Source: Metaphire vulgaris
Lineage: Eukaryota > Annelida > Clitellata > Crassiclitellata > Megascolecidae
DNA length: 64,000 nucleotides
Direction of reading: 5' to 3'
Assembly (NCBI GenBank): GCA_018105865.1
Contig: CM030833.1
Span: 8,864,881-8,928,880, forward strand
The position numbers and the translations under genes were made by a program. This document shows, one piece after another, positions 41,892 to 52,386 of the stretch. Numbering within the stretch: the first letter of the stretch is position 1; the number at the start of each line of letters is the position of its first letter. The notes under the pieces were generated by a model. That model was not told where the DNA came from. It saw only the letters and a list, made by a program, of their open reading frames with translations, and searched no databases.

Positions 41892-42568
41892 CCCCTTTAC
41901 TTACCATTCATTAAAATATTAGACACCATCACCGTGCCGGCCACTTATTTTTTGAAAAAAAAAACGTTCTTCAAAACTCAGTACAGTAAGTTTTAAAATT
42001 TGCCAATTTTCAGTCTATATGAAAGCTAAGAAGATGAGGTTACACCATTGTTTAGCTTTATTAATACTCTTTCTAACCATCTGTGTCCAAAAATTTGGGG
42101 ATAGAGTCCACTCAATGGTCTAAAATAGCACCCCTCACAAAACCTTTTTCAAAGCTCACCAGGTAAAATTTTTTATTCGTAACCCTACTTGAGTGAGCAG
42201 AAAAACTGTAGGAGAATGTCAGTGGAACAAAATAAATCAAAAAGTTTGAAAATCGCACTACATTTGGTAGTGATATATTACTTCTAACCGAACATCCATT
42301 TTTCAGAACATAAGTCTTAGCGATGAATTTAGAGAAAAAACTCAAAATTTCAGTCTACATAAAAGCTAAGAAGATGATGTTTACACCATTGTTTAGCCTT
42401 TTTAATGCTCTTCCTAACCATCTGATACCGAAGCTATATTTAGCGTTTGGATGCATTTCTTCAGGGTCGCTGGCAAACTAGTGGAAAGCAGCGTATGAAT
42501 ATCTTCGGTTTGCCGCTACAAATGCTGCTATTGGATGACGAATATATTCGGGGTTGCCGGTAAAGGGG
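41892..42568. mobile_element. PiggyBac-like TTAA element inserted in copia RT
   Basis: TTAA flanks it at 41888-41891 and 42569-42572. The ends CCCCTTTACTTACC and, reverse-complemented, CCCCTTTACCGGCAACC form an inverted repeat over about 9-11 bp. Removing the element with one TTAA rejoins the copia reading frame exactly. It carries two partial copies of the 300-bp module also seen at 12.0-12.7 and 51.1 kb, and no transposase. Confidence 0.85.
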
Positions 42569-42575
42569 TTAATAG

Positions 42576-42939
42576 TAGTGATGCCCAACGATTTTTTGTA
42601 ATCGCGATTAATCGTACGATTAAAAGTCACGATTAATTGCGATTAATCGCGATTAATCGCATTTTCTGTATCAGCATTATTCTGGTCCCGAAGTAGTAAT
42701 TAAATTTAAAAAAACAAAGCACCAGTTGCAGAACAGACTTTCAGACACGTGATCACACTACATTCAAGTGACCGCACATAACATTATATAGCACATGCAT
42801 CATCCATTTCAGGCAACTTTCAACAAAAACTCGTGACATTATCACTTTCAAGCTCAGTTTTTAAAGTTTCTTTAGAGAAATTTGAAGCGATTAATTATGA
42901 TGCAATTAATTTTTTAATTGCGATTAAAAGGCAGTACTA
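42576..42939. mobile_element. hAT MITE with ATTAATCGCG arms, inserted at the TTAA-element edge
   Basis: Exact 8-bp duplication GTTAATAG (42568-42575 and 42940-42947). Ends TAGTGATGCC and, reverse-complemented, TAGTACTGCC are inverted repeats. Arms have AATCGCGATTAATCG repeats. The duplication contains the TTAA and the last G of the neighbouring TTAA element, so the hAT insertion came later. Confidence 0.9.
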
Positions 42940-42947
42940 GTTAATAG

Positions 42948-43400
42948 CTTTCTTTCCTTTAGGTACCGATGTGACAGTCCAAGTTTTGTTTTTGATATGT
43001 GCCTGAATTTCCTCATCCATTGCATATTTCTACTCTTCTGCATTTGGAGAAGTCAGTGCCTCTTCTACAGTCAACGAATCTTCTACAATCAATGGATCTT
43101 TTTGCCTACACAATGAAACTGGATAAATAATGTAATAAGCATCATTGAGACCTATTTGGCACATGATTCCTTTTTGGTTTTGCATCAAAGCCATTCTCTT
43201 GATCATCGTTTTGTGCATTATCTTCATTTGATTCTGATGATACATGATCATCAACTTTATCAGACTCTGATATAACTGACTTATCTTCAATCTCTCCCAC
43301 TTCAACTTTAGTTTCTTCAATAACTGTTAAAGGCTGATCTGTGATTTTTTCTTGAGTTAGGGCAGTGAGCCAGTGACACAGACTATGAACTTTCAAACTT
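42948..43400 (-). pseudogene. Copia-type LTR retrotransposon fragment (integrase-RT linker and RT start)
   Basis: The minus strand has an acidic linker region (VGEIEDKSVISESDKVDDHV), then LTVEEALTSPNAEE, a stop, and KYAMDEEIQAHIKNKTWTVT, VPKGKKA. This is the start of the copia-type reverse transcriptase domain, which in intact elements copies the element RNA inside particles. Stops and frame changes make it inactive. It continues at 41760-41887. Confidence 0.75.
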
Positions 43401-43424
43401 TGATCGGTTTAATTTGTTTTTAAT

Positions 43425-43910
43425 TTGCAAGATTCAGTTTTTATACTTGTGAACTGTTAAAAATTAATTGTAATTTTTAAAGTTGTCGTTCCTAGATCAT
43501 GTCAGTATATTTTTATATTATTATTTTGCCTAACTGCACTAAAACTGGCCTAAAACTGTGCTTAGTCAACTTGACCTATTATCACTCATTTCATTACTGT
43601 CATAAATTGTAATTCAAAAGTAGCTCCAGACCTATTTTAGTTTTTCATTAATTATTTTACTCCACATTAACATCGGCTGGCACAATTCACCTCAAGCTCA
43701 GCCTGTGAGTTGCTGCATAAACTGAAAGACAACTTGACTTGCTTGACTATCCGACCTGCCAACCATGACTTTGTTCACTCTCTATGCATCTATGTTAGCT
43801 ATTCACATTTTGTCATTCAAACTTGACCCAGGCAAGCCGACAAATATTCTGATTCCCTCCACTGCCATCAATAAGTATACCCACTTGAACACATACTGAT
43901 CCATTGTTCT
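43425..43910 (+). mobile_element. LINE 5' end, same family as the 52-kb LINE
   Basis: This aligns with 52010-52510: shared AACATCGGCTG and GAAAGACAA(C/T)TTGACTT, and an initiator frame MTLFTLYASMLAIHILSFK corresponding to MTLFLLYLSILTVHCFSSK at 52387. It breaks off near 43910, before the endonuclease. Confidence 0.75.
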
Positions 43911-44128
43911 CTCTAAGTTGTGCGCAAGTGTGCACACAGAGACCGCTAGGCAAGTGCACATAGGAAAAAATGGAGCGCCAAATTTTGAACAATTTTCTCC
44001 CAAATTTTTCATTGGTTTCATACACGTACTTTTTGATAAAGATTCACATGTTCTTGTGAAATTGTAACGGCTCCATACAATTGCTAACTTCTGGTTGAGA
44101 CTGGTCGATAAAATCCCTACCAATCTTC
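43911..44128. other. Unassigned spacer between LINE 5' end and RTE-like LINE
   Basis: No similarity recognised. Confidence 0.35.
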
Positions 44129-45427
44129 TTCATCAGGTGCTCTGTCCAAAGACAGGTTCCATACTCCAGCGTCGCCACTCCTCTCTATCTTGAGCTTTTA
44201 TCTTCAGGGCTGAATACTTGTTTTTCCTCGTAGTGTCGAACATCCACTCCAGCATCGATGTTCTTGGTCGCCCCTTCTGTGTTTTCCTATTCATCTTTCC
44301 TTCTAGTACTTCTCTTTGTAGGTTTGATTCTTCTCTCAGAACATGACCTATCCACTTCTTTTGTCTTGTACGTATAGTGTTAATTAGGCTTTTCTTCTCT
44401 TCTACCCTCTCCAAGCTTCTTCGTTTGTTATTTTTTCCGTCCAGCTAATTTTTCCCATTCTTCGCCAGATCCACATTTCGAATGCCTCTAATCTCTTTAT
44501 GTCTTCCTTTCTGAGCGTCCAAGTTTCTGATCCATAGAGTGTCACTGGCCAGATCAGTGTTTTGACCAATCGTTTTTTCAGATTTCGGTTAAAATTTCTT
44601 CTCAGTAGTTCTCTTCTGTTCGTAAAGGCTTCTTTCCCCATGGCAATTCTTCTCCTTATTTCTTTATGACACTTTGCGTTTTCATCAAGCAGGCTTCCAA
44701 GATAGCAGAATTCTTCTACCTGTTCTATTTCCACTCCATCAATGATTATTTTCATTTCTCCACCGTGTCTGCTGATTTTCATTGCCTTTGTCTTCTTTAA
44801 ATTGATTTTCATTCCGTAATCCTTTGATGTTGCATTAAGAGAGTCCATCAACCTCTGCAATCCATGGTTGGTGTTTGCCATAATTGCCTGGTCATCAGCA
44901 AATCTTATGTCCCTTATTCTTTTTCCACCCACCACTACTCCATCTTCTATGTTCTCAAATGCTTCTCTTATGAGTTCTTCTGTGTAGATATTGAACAGCA
45001 ACGGTGAGAGAGGGCATCCCTGTCTCACCCCCTTCCCAGAGTTCCTGGTTCAGAGTCTTTTCCATCCACACGGATATACACTGATTGGTTTATGTACAGG
45101 TTTCCGATGAGTTTTCTGTCTCTGTAGTCTATTCCCATTCTTCTGAGTGCCCTCATGAGTTTTATCCAGTCCACTCGATCAAATGCCTTTTCATAGTCCA
45201 CAAAGCAGATGTAGATTTCAAGGCCCCTTTCTATGCTTCTTTCTCCCAGCGCCCTAAGAATTCCTATTGCATCTCTGGTACCTTTGCCTTTCCTGAATCC
45301 GTACTGTTCTTCACTGATCCCCTTCACTGCTTCTGCTTTTGCTTCTACTCATTTCGTAAGGATCTTCAAAACTATCTTCGATGCATGACAAAGTAGGCTT
45401 ATTGTTCTAAAGTCTCCAAATTCAGTT
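44129..45427 (-). pseudogene. RTE-like LINE, reverse transcriptase to C-terminus
   Basis: Minus-strand frames join in order: 45327-45025 has SEEQYGFRKGKGTRDAIGIL, YICFVDYEKAFDRVDWIKLM. 45028-44402 has MRQGCPLSPLLFNIYTEELI, IRFADDQAIMANTNHGLQRL (FADD), YGMKINLKKTKAMKISRHGG, FCYLGSLLDENAKCHKEIRR, LYGSETWTLRKEDIKRLEAF. 44414-44133 has the tail KKWIGHVLREE and AQDREEWRRWSMEPVFGQST. Only two frame changes in about 420 codons make it the best-preserved RTE-like palm here. It is 5'-truncated near 45427. A short sister copy lies at 38113-38214. Confidence 0.9.
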
Positions 45428-45435
45428 GCAATATC

Positions 45436-46905
45436 TGGTCAAAAACATTTGAGGCTATCATGGCTGTGTTTAATGCTAAAAAAAAAAAACATAACTTTTC
45501 TCAATGTCTATCGTCCTCCATCCTCATCTTACTCTAGCTTTCTGGCTGAGTCTCAAACCCTACTTAAGCACTTAATCTCTTTACCATCAGAATTAATTAT
45601 CTTTGGTGACTTTAATTTCCAAATGAATACTGACTCAAATCAGACTACCGTACTCAGTTAAATAGCCTACTAAACTCTTTTGATCTTTTTCAGCATGTCA
45701 CTTTTCCAACCCATGATAAGGGGCATATTCTTGATCTTCTTATTACCAGGTCCACCTAAAAATTATTTCAAATGTAAGCTCAAATGAAGCATATTTACCT
45801 GATCACTTAGCTCTACCAGCATCCATAGCATTCCCTCAAAAAGAACCTGGAATATATACAAAAGTTAATTTTCGACCAAGATCCAAACTTGATATACAGG
45901 CTTTAAAAACCACATCCTATCGTCTGCATTATACACAAACCCTTCAAGCACAGCTGTTGAACTAGCGGATCAATTCTCATCAGTATTACTCAACGCTCTG
46001 GATAGGCTAATTCCTGAAAAAACAAAAATGGTTGCTGCTTGACCCACCAAACCTTGGTTCGATTCTAATATTGCAGATGGCAGACACAGTCGTAGTCAGC
46101 TAGAAAGGCGCTGGAAGTTGTCTCGTCTCCCTCAGATAAGGTAAAGTTTAGGAAGCAGTGTCAACTTGTCTCTTGTCTCGCAAACTTATCTCTTCGGACA
46201 AATCAACATTTCATACCAACTTTGTTCTCGAAAATTCCTCAAATCCTCAGTCACTCTGGCAATTACTGCATAAAATCCTACACAAGGACAAGGATACTGT
46301 TCTCCCAAACAACATTCCTATGTCTTCTTTACCTGATACATTTCTTATGCACTTTTCTGATAAAATTGCTAAAATTCTGGGAAAGTTTTCTAGTGTTGCT
46401 TCAAATGGGTTCTCTCTTCCTGGTTCACCTCCACCTGTGTTTAGTTCCTTTTGAACTATCACTCTTCCTGATCTTCACAAATTGATTTTCTCATCGCTGC
46501 CTACTCACTGTTCTCTTGATAAAAATTATTAAATTTAAAAAAAAATTAAATTAAATTTTATTAAATTAAAAAATTGCCAAATTACATACTCAAAGAATGC
46601 TTTGATGTCATTGGTCCAGTTATTCTGAATTTGATAAATCTTTCACTAACAGAAGGTTGCTTTCCGTCTTCTTTTGCTAATGCTGTGGTCCATCCTCTAA
46701 TAAAAGAAATCATCCCTCTGCCCAAATGACTTAGCAAATTACCGGCCTATATCGAACTTAAACTTTATGTCAAAGATCTCGAGAGAGTGGTTGCAAATCA
46801 AATTCACGCACATCTGTCTTCAAATGACCCTTTCCTTCACTTTCAGTCAGCACACCATAAATATCATTCTACTGAAACTGCTCTACTCCCTGTTCATGAT
46901 CATAT
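45436..46905 (+). pseudogene. CR1/L2-type LINE endonuclease and early RT fragment
   Basis: The plus strand reads LNVYRPPSSSYSSFLAESQT, SELIIFGDFNFQMNTDSNQT (endonuclease GDFN block), a decayed SDH region, NPRFDSN-like TKPWFDSNIADGRHSRSQLE. The early RT follows: LKECFDVIGPVILNLINLSL, TEGCFPSSFANAVVHPLIK, and FQSAHHKYHSTETALLPVHD. Many stops and frameshifts occur. An A/T-rich insertion occurs at about 46510-46580. It is cut at 46905 by an LTR element. It is probably part of the same family as the LINE at 52-55 kb. Confidence 0.8.
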
Positions 46906-47131
46906 TGTAAGCATGTTTTTAGGAGTAAAGTGGGATTATGAAGAAAAGTAAATAATAAGGCGCTATAATAATTGAGATGAATTTAGGGGGCGTCATCTTG
47001 TGAGCCATAATACAGTTCGTCGTGATATGTTGAAGGTGGCGTTTGCTACCATGTGATGTGTCATGTGAAGTTTTATGATTTTAATAAACATATATTGAGT
47101 TTGGAATTTGACGATGTTTTGAGAGTTTACA
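46906..47131 (+). repeat. Probable 5' LTR of a gypsy-like retrotransposon
   Basis: The segment begins TGTAAGCATG and ends GAGAGTTTACA, giving the TG...CA limits of an LTR. It has an AATAAA signal at about 47090. A candidate primer-binding site, TGGCGGCAGCGGAGG, starts at 47136. It begins exactly where the LINE frame at 46905 breaks. I found no second LTR, so the call rests on these signals only. Confidence 0.6.
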
Positions 47132-47831
47132 TTTTTGGCGGCAGCGGAGGAATTTTGTCGGAGGATTTTTGGCAAAAGAGCAGTGTCAAGGGATGTTTGT
47201 CATCGGAACTTTGTCGGACGATCGGTGTTTCATTTGATCTTGGAGGTGTTAGGCCACTTCTAACTTTTTGAAGGCGGTTTGGAATTATTCTATTACAGCA
47301 GAATTTTTGGATCTGGTGTTGTTGCGTGGAGGAAAACGAAACAGATGTTCTTTGTTCGTTGTTAACACGAGTTGCTATTGATGTCGTGTTTGTTATTCTG
47401 ACATAAGGAATGTCATTATTCTGGAGCAAGGAGATTTATTTTCAATGATTTCTGCATCTTCAGTGTGCATGCGGTTGTACACACTGCCGTCAGCACTAAT
47501 CGACCGTCATTGGATGCAATACAATCCAATAAAGTGGACTCACATTCGATCTCATCGTTCTTTGGGGATTGTCAAGTTCTATTCGGAGACTCTGTACAAG
47601 TGGTGTCGTGATCTACGATATCAATCGAATGGTTGGAGCAGCGGGTGAAGAAGGTCACCAGGAATCAGGAAAAGAAGAAGAACAGAACTTTAGAAGGGAA
47701 GACAATTTAACTTTATTGGTCATTGAGAGTAGTTTGGTATACTGGTGTATGTTTTGAATATTGTGTGGTTTATTGTTGATGGTATTGAATCGTTGGATTT
47801 GTGTTGTGTATTGATTGCTTAATTTCTTACC

Positions 47832-48230
47832 ATGGATCAATTATCAGAGAAACAGAGAACGATTACTTGGGAATGGCTGATTGGCGAAGGAACACCAGAG
47901 GGCTAAGAGTTGGAAGAAAGTTTGGCGGAAGGAGTAGAAGCAGACTCAAAACCCACCCAAAAATCAGAGATGATGATTTTCATGGAAATGTGGATGCAGA
48001 TAGAACAAGAAAGAAGAAGGCATGAAGAGCAAAAAGAACAAGAAAGAAGAAGGCGTGAAGAGCAGAAAGAACAAGAAAGAAGAAGGCATGATGAGATGCG
48101 AGAGTTAAGATGGCAAGTTATTTTTGGCTCATCGTGGGAGATCGGAATTAAGAGTGCACAGGACAGTAGAATTGTTAATGAACCTGTTGTGGCAAACTTG
48201 TTGATTGTCTTGTATCGTTTGGCATTTTGA
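47832..48230 (+). pseudogene. Gag-like protein with QERRRHEEQKE repeats, one internal stop
   Basis: The frame opens at 47832 (MDQLSEKQRTITWEWLIGEG), meets a TAA at 47904-47906, then continues in the same frame (ELEESLAEGVEADSKPTQ). A charged coiled-coil follows, with about three copies of QERRRHEEQKE (48000-48080). It ends at 48230. Start position right after the leader, the charged coil and the length fit a gypsy-like gag N-terminal region, which would help assemble element particles. A cysteine knuckle is not present. Similarity is by architecture only, so this call is moderate. Confidence 0.5.
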
Positions 48231-48784
48231 TGAATGTAGAAGGTACTGATTGTGTGACAGTTGAACCTACTGTTGTTAAGTCTCAATTAAGTTTGTTTAA
48301 TGAAGTAGTGATCACTGAATCTGAAATTTGTGAGGAATATCTTGTGATGAAGGTTTTGGAACATCAAACAAATGATGACGATGTACTTTTGAAATTCAAT
48401 GACGCAAAATATGATGAACTACCTAATGTGTTGAATGATGTTGAATATGATATGTGTTTTGTGGATCAATTTTATGGAAATGATGAAATGGTGAGTGAAA
48501 TGGTGAAATGTTTCGATAGCATTGGATTTGATGTGAGTAAGGATAAGTGTTTGATGAATGAAGCCTATCATGATGCGGTGACTAATGTAACAAATGATAA
48601 TGGTGATGATGATAATGATGATGTTGATGTGAATGATAAAAGGATGTTGTCAGTCGGAGAGCAAGGTATTGGAATCTTAGTTGAGGTGAAACAAGTCTAT
48701 GAATGTGGTGAGTCATTTGTTGGTCACATGCAGATGATGAAATATGTGAAGTTAAAAGTGATTTGTTTTGGATTAGTGTGATTG
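48227..48784 (+). CDS. Unrecognised acidic 184-residue open frame in gypsy-like element
   Basis: It overlaps the stop of the gag-like frame by 4 bases (ATGA-type arrangement). The protein is very acidic, with a DNGDDDNDDVDVND run near residues 122-135, repeated E/D-rich segments and no membrane segment. No protease (DTG/DSG) or zinc-knuckle motif is visible. It could be a second gag-region product or an uncharacterised accessory protein. I do not assign a function. Confidence 0.35.
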
Positions 48785-48796
48785 TTTTGGATTGAA

Positions 48797-49490
48797 GGTC
48801 CTCTTCTGTCCGTGATCTTGGTATAATTCTTGACTCTGAGTTAACCTTTGTGGATCATATTAACTCACTTTGTCGCAGTTGCTTCTATCATCTCCGCCAG
48901 CTTAGAGTGATTCAACGTACACTAGACATGCCATCTGCTTCTACTTTGATTCATGCATTTATTTGTTCAAGGCTTGACTATTGTGGTTCACTTTTTGCTG
49001 GTCTTCCATCAGTGCGACTTGATAAACTCCAGATGGTTCTTCGTTCGGCAGCCAGGGTGATTGCTGGTGTCACAAGACGTGATCACATTAGTGATTATAT
49101 GATGTCTGTTTTACACTGGCTGCCTTATCCTGCTCGAGTTGAGTTCCGTGTGTTGAGAGCAGATGCACTCTCTCTTTTTGGTGCCACTTCATCTTACCTT
49201 TCAGAGCTTCTCCATCCTCTTAGCTCTATCCCTGGTCGGCCATGTCTTCGGTCCACAACCAACGGTCTTCTCAGTGTGCCCCAAGCACGAACCTCCTTGT
49301 TCCTGAAGCGAGGTTTTGAATCAGTTCACCCTATCCTTTGGAATGCTCTTGACGCCAGTATGCGTGGCTTAGCAACTCCTAATTCTATGGCCTTGTTTTT
49401 GAAATGACTTAAAACTTATCCCTTTGTCAATACACAGTAATAACCCTGCCAACCTTCGAATCGAAGATGGCACACCATGATGATGATGAT
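48797..49490 (+). pseudogene. L2-type LINE C-terminal region with GAT tail
   Basis: The frame has SSSVRDLGIILDSELTFVDH, INSLCRSCFYHLRQLRVIQR, FICSRLDYCGSLFAGLPSVR, VLHWLPYPARVEFRVLRADA, and NALDASMRGLATPNSMALFL, about 200 open codons. The 3' end (49447-49490) reads TGCCAACCTTCGAATCGAAG, ATGGCACACC and a GATGATGATGAT run. The same 3' sequence ends the RTE-like LINE at 58900-58942. Confidence 0.85.
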
Positions 49491-49970
49491 ATGTCTTTAA
49501 ATTGAGTCCCATGTTGAGAGAAGAAAATCGAGCATAAAAGAAAAGACAAAGGAAGTACAGAGGCAGCCAGAAGTCCGGTCACAATGACAAAAGTTATTGA
49601 GTGCATTAAAATAGTCTAACTTTCTAACAAATGTATATGCTGGGGCCAGCCAGCTACCTGAATTCGGACATGATGGTTGTCCTGCCCCTAGTCTGATCTG
49701 TAAAAGTCATTATCACTTGATGCTCAGCGCTGAGGAGGCTACAAGAACCTGTGCACCAACGCCATCCTTCGTGCACAAGTAGCCATAGACTGTAAACTTC
49801 TACCAGCTCTTCGATAAAGCAGGTCAAGTTTGGCCAGTTCGCACGACTATCATTGTAGTCTTTCTACTAGGTAGTATATTTCAATAAAACAGTATTCAAT
49901 TAAGAGGTAGACTTTACACAGTAACATATATAGTCTAATTTTGCTTAGGCCTACCCTATTCGAATAAATG
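49491..49970. other. Unassigned spacer
   Basis: No recognisable feature. Confidence 0.4.
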
Positions 49971-50690
49971 GGTTATTCGGATTTCCGGTAACGCCATTTT
50001 GGCTGCTCGCACGTGTCTTTATGTGCTTCGGAATATCGCTGTTCTTGGCAGTTTTACCGACGACTTGTGCTTATTGCTTTGTGCTAATCGTGTGGATTGT
50101 CGCCTAGCTGTCGTTTTCAAAGCAGTAGGCAATCATCTTTGCATTTTCTCTGTGCTGAACAGATCAGATTTATGTCGCCCGTGTTGGCACTGAACAGATC
50201 GGATTTATGTCGGCGTGGTTGGCCAGCCATTTTGTCTAAGCCACCAGCCCGTCGACGCAGTCTATAGGCTATAAAGGGCAAAGACTGTTCCAGTTCACGC
50301 GTTGAATTCCATCTTCAGTCGGTTCCCATCAAGTTCGGCGATGGATTACTGTCTCGCAGATGACCGCCCTCAAGGATTCGCCACCTGATTTTCACCATGC
50401 GGAGAATTTTTGTCAGCATCCATGAGGTCCTTTAACATCCTTTCTGCGTTTTCGCCGACTCTTCAACAGAACGCCTTCTTGCGGAAGACTGCCTTCCGAA
50501 GGGCTCACTGCCCAATTTCGACATGGCAGCAACCTCTTTCGTGCCATCTGAGCGGATTTTCTTTCAAGACCAACATCTTACGTTCCATGTTGATTTGTCA
50601 GCGTTGTTGAAAGCATCTTTGACTTTGGCCTTCGCCATGCTACGGCGCTATAAAAGTTGTCCAGCACCATAACCATAACCATATTTCTTT
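49971..50690 (+). mobile_element. Internally deleted LINE remnant: promoter-like head and L2-type 3' tip
   Basis: The last 90 bp (TACGGCGCTATAAAAGTTGT then an ACCATAACCATAACCATA tail) are an L2-type 3' end. Upstream is GC-richer unique sequence with a tandem AACAGATC(A/G)GATTTATGTCG pair at 50160-50210. A TATA-like CTATAAAGGGC lies at about 50270, with an initiator-like region downstream. This could be the 5' region of the same LINE joined to its 3' tip by deletion. The short open frames have no known domain. Confidence 0.4.
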
Positions 50691-50815
50691 AAACGGTATG
50701 TGTTTCAATACTAACCATAGGCAGAGCTGCTCACATTAGGAGGTACGTTAATGCCAGAAGGCACTGCAAAAAATCAAAATAATGTGTTATGATCTAGCTA
50801 CTACTAATACTATTG

Positions 50816-50985
50816 GCCTACTTGGCATTGCATGACCAGTCCTGTCAGAACACCAAAGTTAATTAATATTGAGTATGTCTCATATTTGGAGGGTCCCAGG
50901 ATCAATGATTGGTGCCTACAACTGACCACGCTATTCATCGCTTAGGCGTGGATAAAAAATATTGGTAGCAGCTTTAAGCTTTTAA
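50816..50985 (+). mobile_element. 5S-derived SINE, copy 2 (decayed)
   Basis: It starts GCCTACTTGGCATTGCATGA, keeps CTGTCAGAACACCAAAGTTA (compare CCGTCAGAACACTGAAGTTA in copy 1) and the body phrase TTCATCGCTTAGGCGT. The promoter block corresponding to GGTTAGTACTTGG is broken. Confidence 0.7.
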
Positions 50986-51030
50986 CAGCAGAATTAAATT
51001 TTACAAGACGTCACCATTCTGGGTAATTAA

Positions 51031-51653
51031 TTTTGGGAAAAGCGTTCATATGAACCGTGAACATGTACTTTCAAAATTTACTATATTTCAGGTATATGGA
51101 AGCTAAAAAAATGAGGTTTGCACCGGTGTTTAGAATTTTTATTGTTCTTTCTATCCATCCATGCAAAAAAATTTTGGGGGGTATGGTCCACTCTACAGCC
51201 TAAAATAAGACCCCCTCCCAAAAATTTGTTCAAAGCTCAATAGCAAAACTTTTTTAGTGGTGACCCCACTTGGGTGAGCGGCAAAGTTGTAGGGGGTGTC
51301 ATTGGAACAGAATAGATATAAAATTTTGAAGATCGGACCCCATTTGGGGTAGTTATTTCCATTGCAGAGAACACGAGAGCGCTTTTGTGCCGCCATTTTC
51401 TTCACAAAGCCAAAATACAACCCTCGGTCGAATAAAATCTATATTTCTTGCTTATAGAGGACACAATAGCTAAAAAAGAGCTACCATCTAATGAATAAGA
51501 ACTATTTAAGCCGAATTATTACATTGCAACGTTTAAAAACGGCAAACCTATTTGAGGAACAGACGCTGAAGTTGAGCAACGTCTATAAACAGCGCTCCAA
51601 TTTGATGAATGATTGGCGCACGTCATTTTAAAACGGCGACCCCAGTTACGGGG
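51031..51653. mobile_element. TTAA-flanked element, inverted relative of 11740-12722
   Basis: TTAA occurs at 51027-51030 and 51654-51657. Reverse-complemented, the ends correspond to those of 11740-12722 (TCGCCGTTTTAAAA at one end, GTTCATATGAA at the other), and one copy of the 300-bp module occupies about 51080-51350. No transposase is present. The 360-bp difference in length is mainly one module unit. Confidence 0.65.
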
Positions 51654-51667
51654 TTAACCGGGGTTAA

Positions 51668-52007
51668 CCCATTAGCGACCATGGTCCCATTTGGGAACAA
51701 CGCTAAATCAGAGTGCTCTTCTTTTATGACCATATTTTTAAATCTACTTACAAAATGAAACGAGATTGAGCTGTTTCCTTTAGCTGGAAAATTATTACCT
51801 ATTTTTTATGCACCTATCAAAGTACTTTTTCAGGCCCAAGCCATCAAAGATGTCAACAAAAGTAATAACAATTTTACTCTAAATTTCTTTTAAAATATTG
51901 TTATTAGAGCTATTTCCAACTGATAATATGCTTATCAGAATTATTTGTTAAGCTATTACAGATGTGAAGAGGCAGTGATGTAGACTAGACGCTCGAGATT
52001 TTGTTCC
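51668..52007. mobile_element. Possible left end of another TTAA (piggyBac-like) element
   Basis: TTAA at 51664-51667 is followed by CCCATTAGCGACCATGGTCC and the palindromic CCCATTTGGGAAC, similar in style to other TTAA ends here. No right end was found. The transposase-like N-terminus near 55905 could belong to the same element, separated by the LINE and pogo-like insertions. Confidence 0.35.
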
Positions 52008-52386
52008 GTTGAGTTTGTTAATTAATTCGACAAATTTCAATATTGTTCTTGTGAATTTTTAAAATTTTATTCTTAATTTTAAGTCGTTTCCAGCCGTTTA
52101 TGTCGGTATATTTTTCTTTAACTATTTTTACTTAACTCCGCCATAATCCAAAGACTTAGAATCAACATGACCTATCATCGCTCATTTCATTACTGTTACT
52201 ATTTGTAATTTAACTCCAGGCATTCTTTTAGTTTTTCTATTAAATTAAATTATTTCACTCCACACTAACATCGGCTGCACTATTGACCTCATGCTGAGCT
52301 TGTGATCCGCTGCATGAGCTGAAAGACAATTTGACTTTTCTTCATAATTTTACTTTCCTCGTTACTTTTCCTCGTTTCCTGACAGC

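Larger units (their letters stand above)
47132..48790 (+). mobile_element. Gypsy-like element: leader, gag and unknown frame; 3' half absent
   Basis: This follows the LTR: candidate primer-binding site, an untranslated leader to 47831, a gag-like frame, then an acidic open frame. No protease, reverse transcriptase or integrase follows. At about 48797 the sequence enters an unrelated L2-type LINE. The element is therefore truncated or internally rearranged. Confidence 0.5.
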
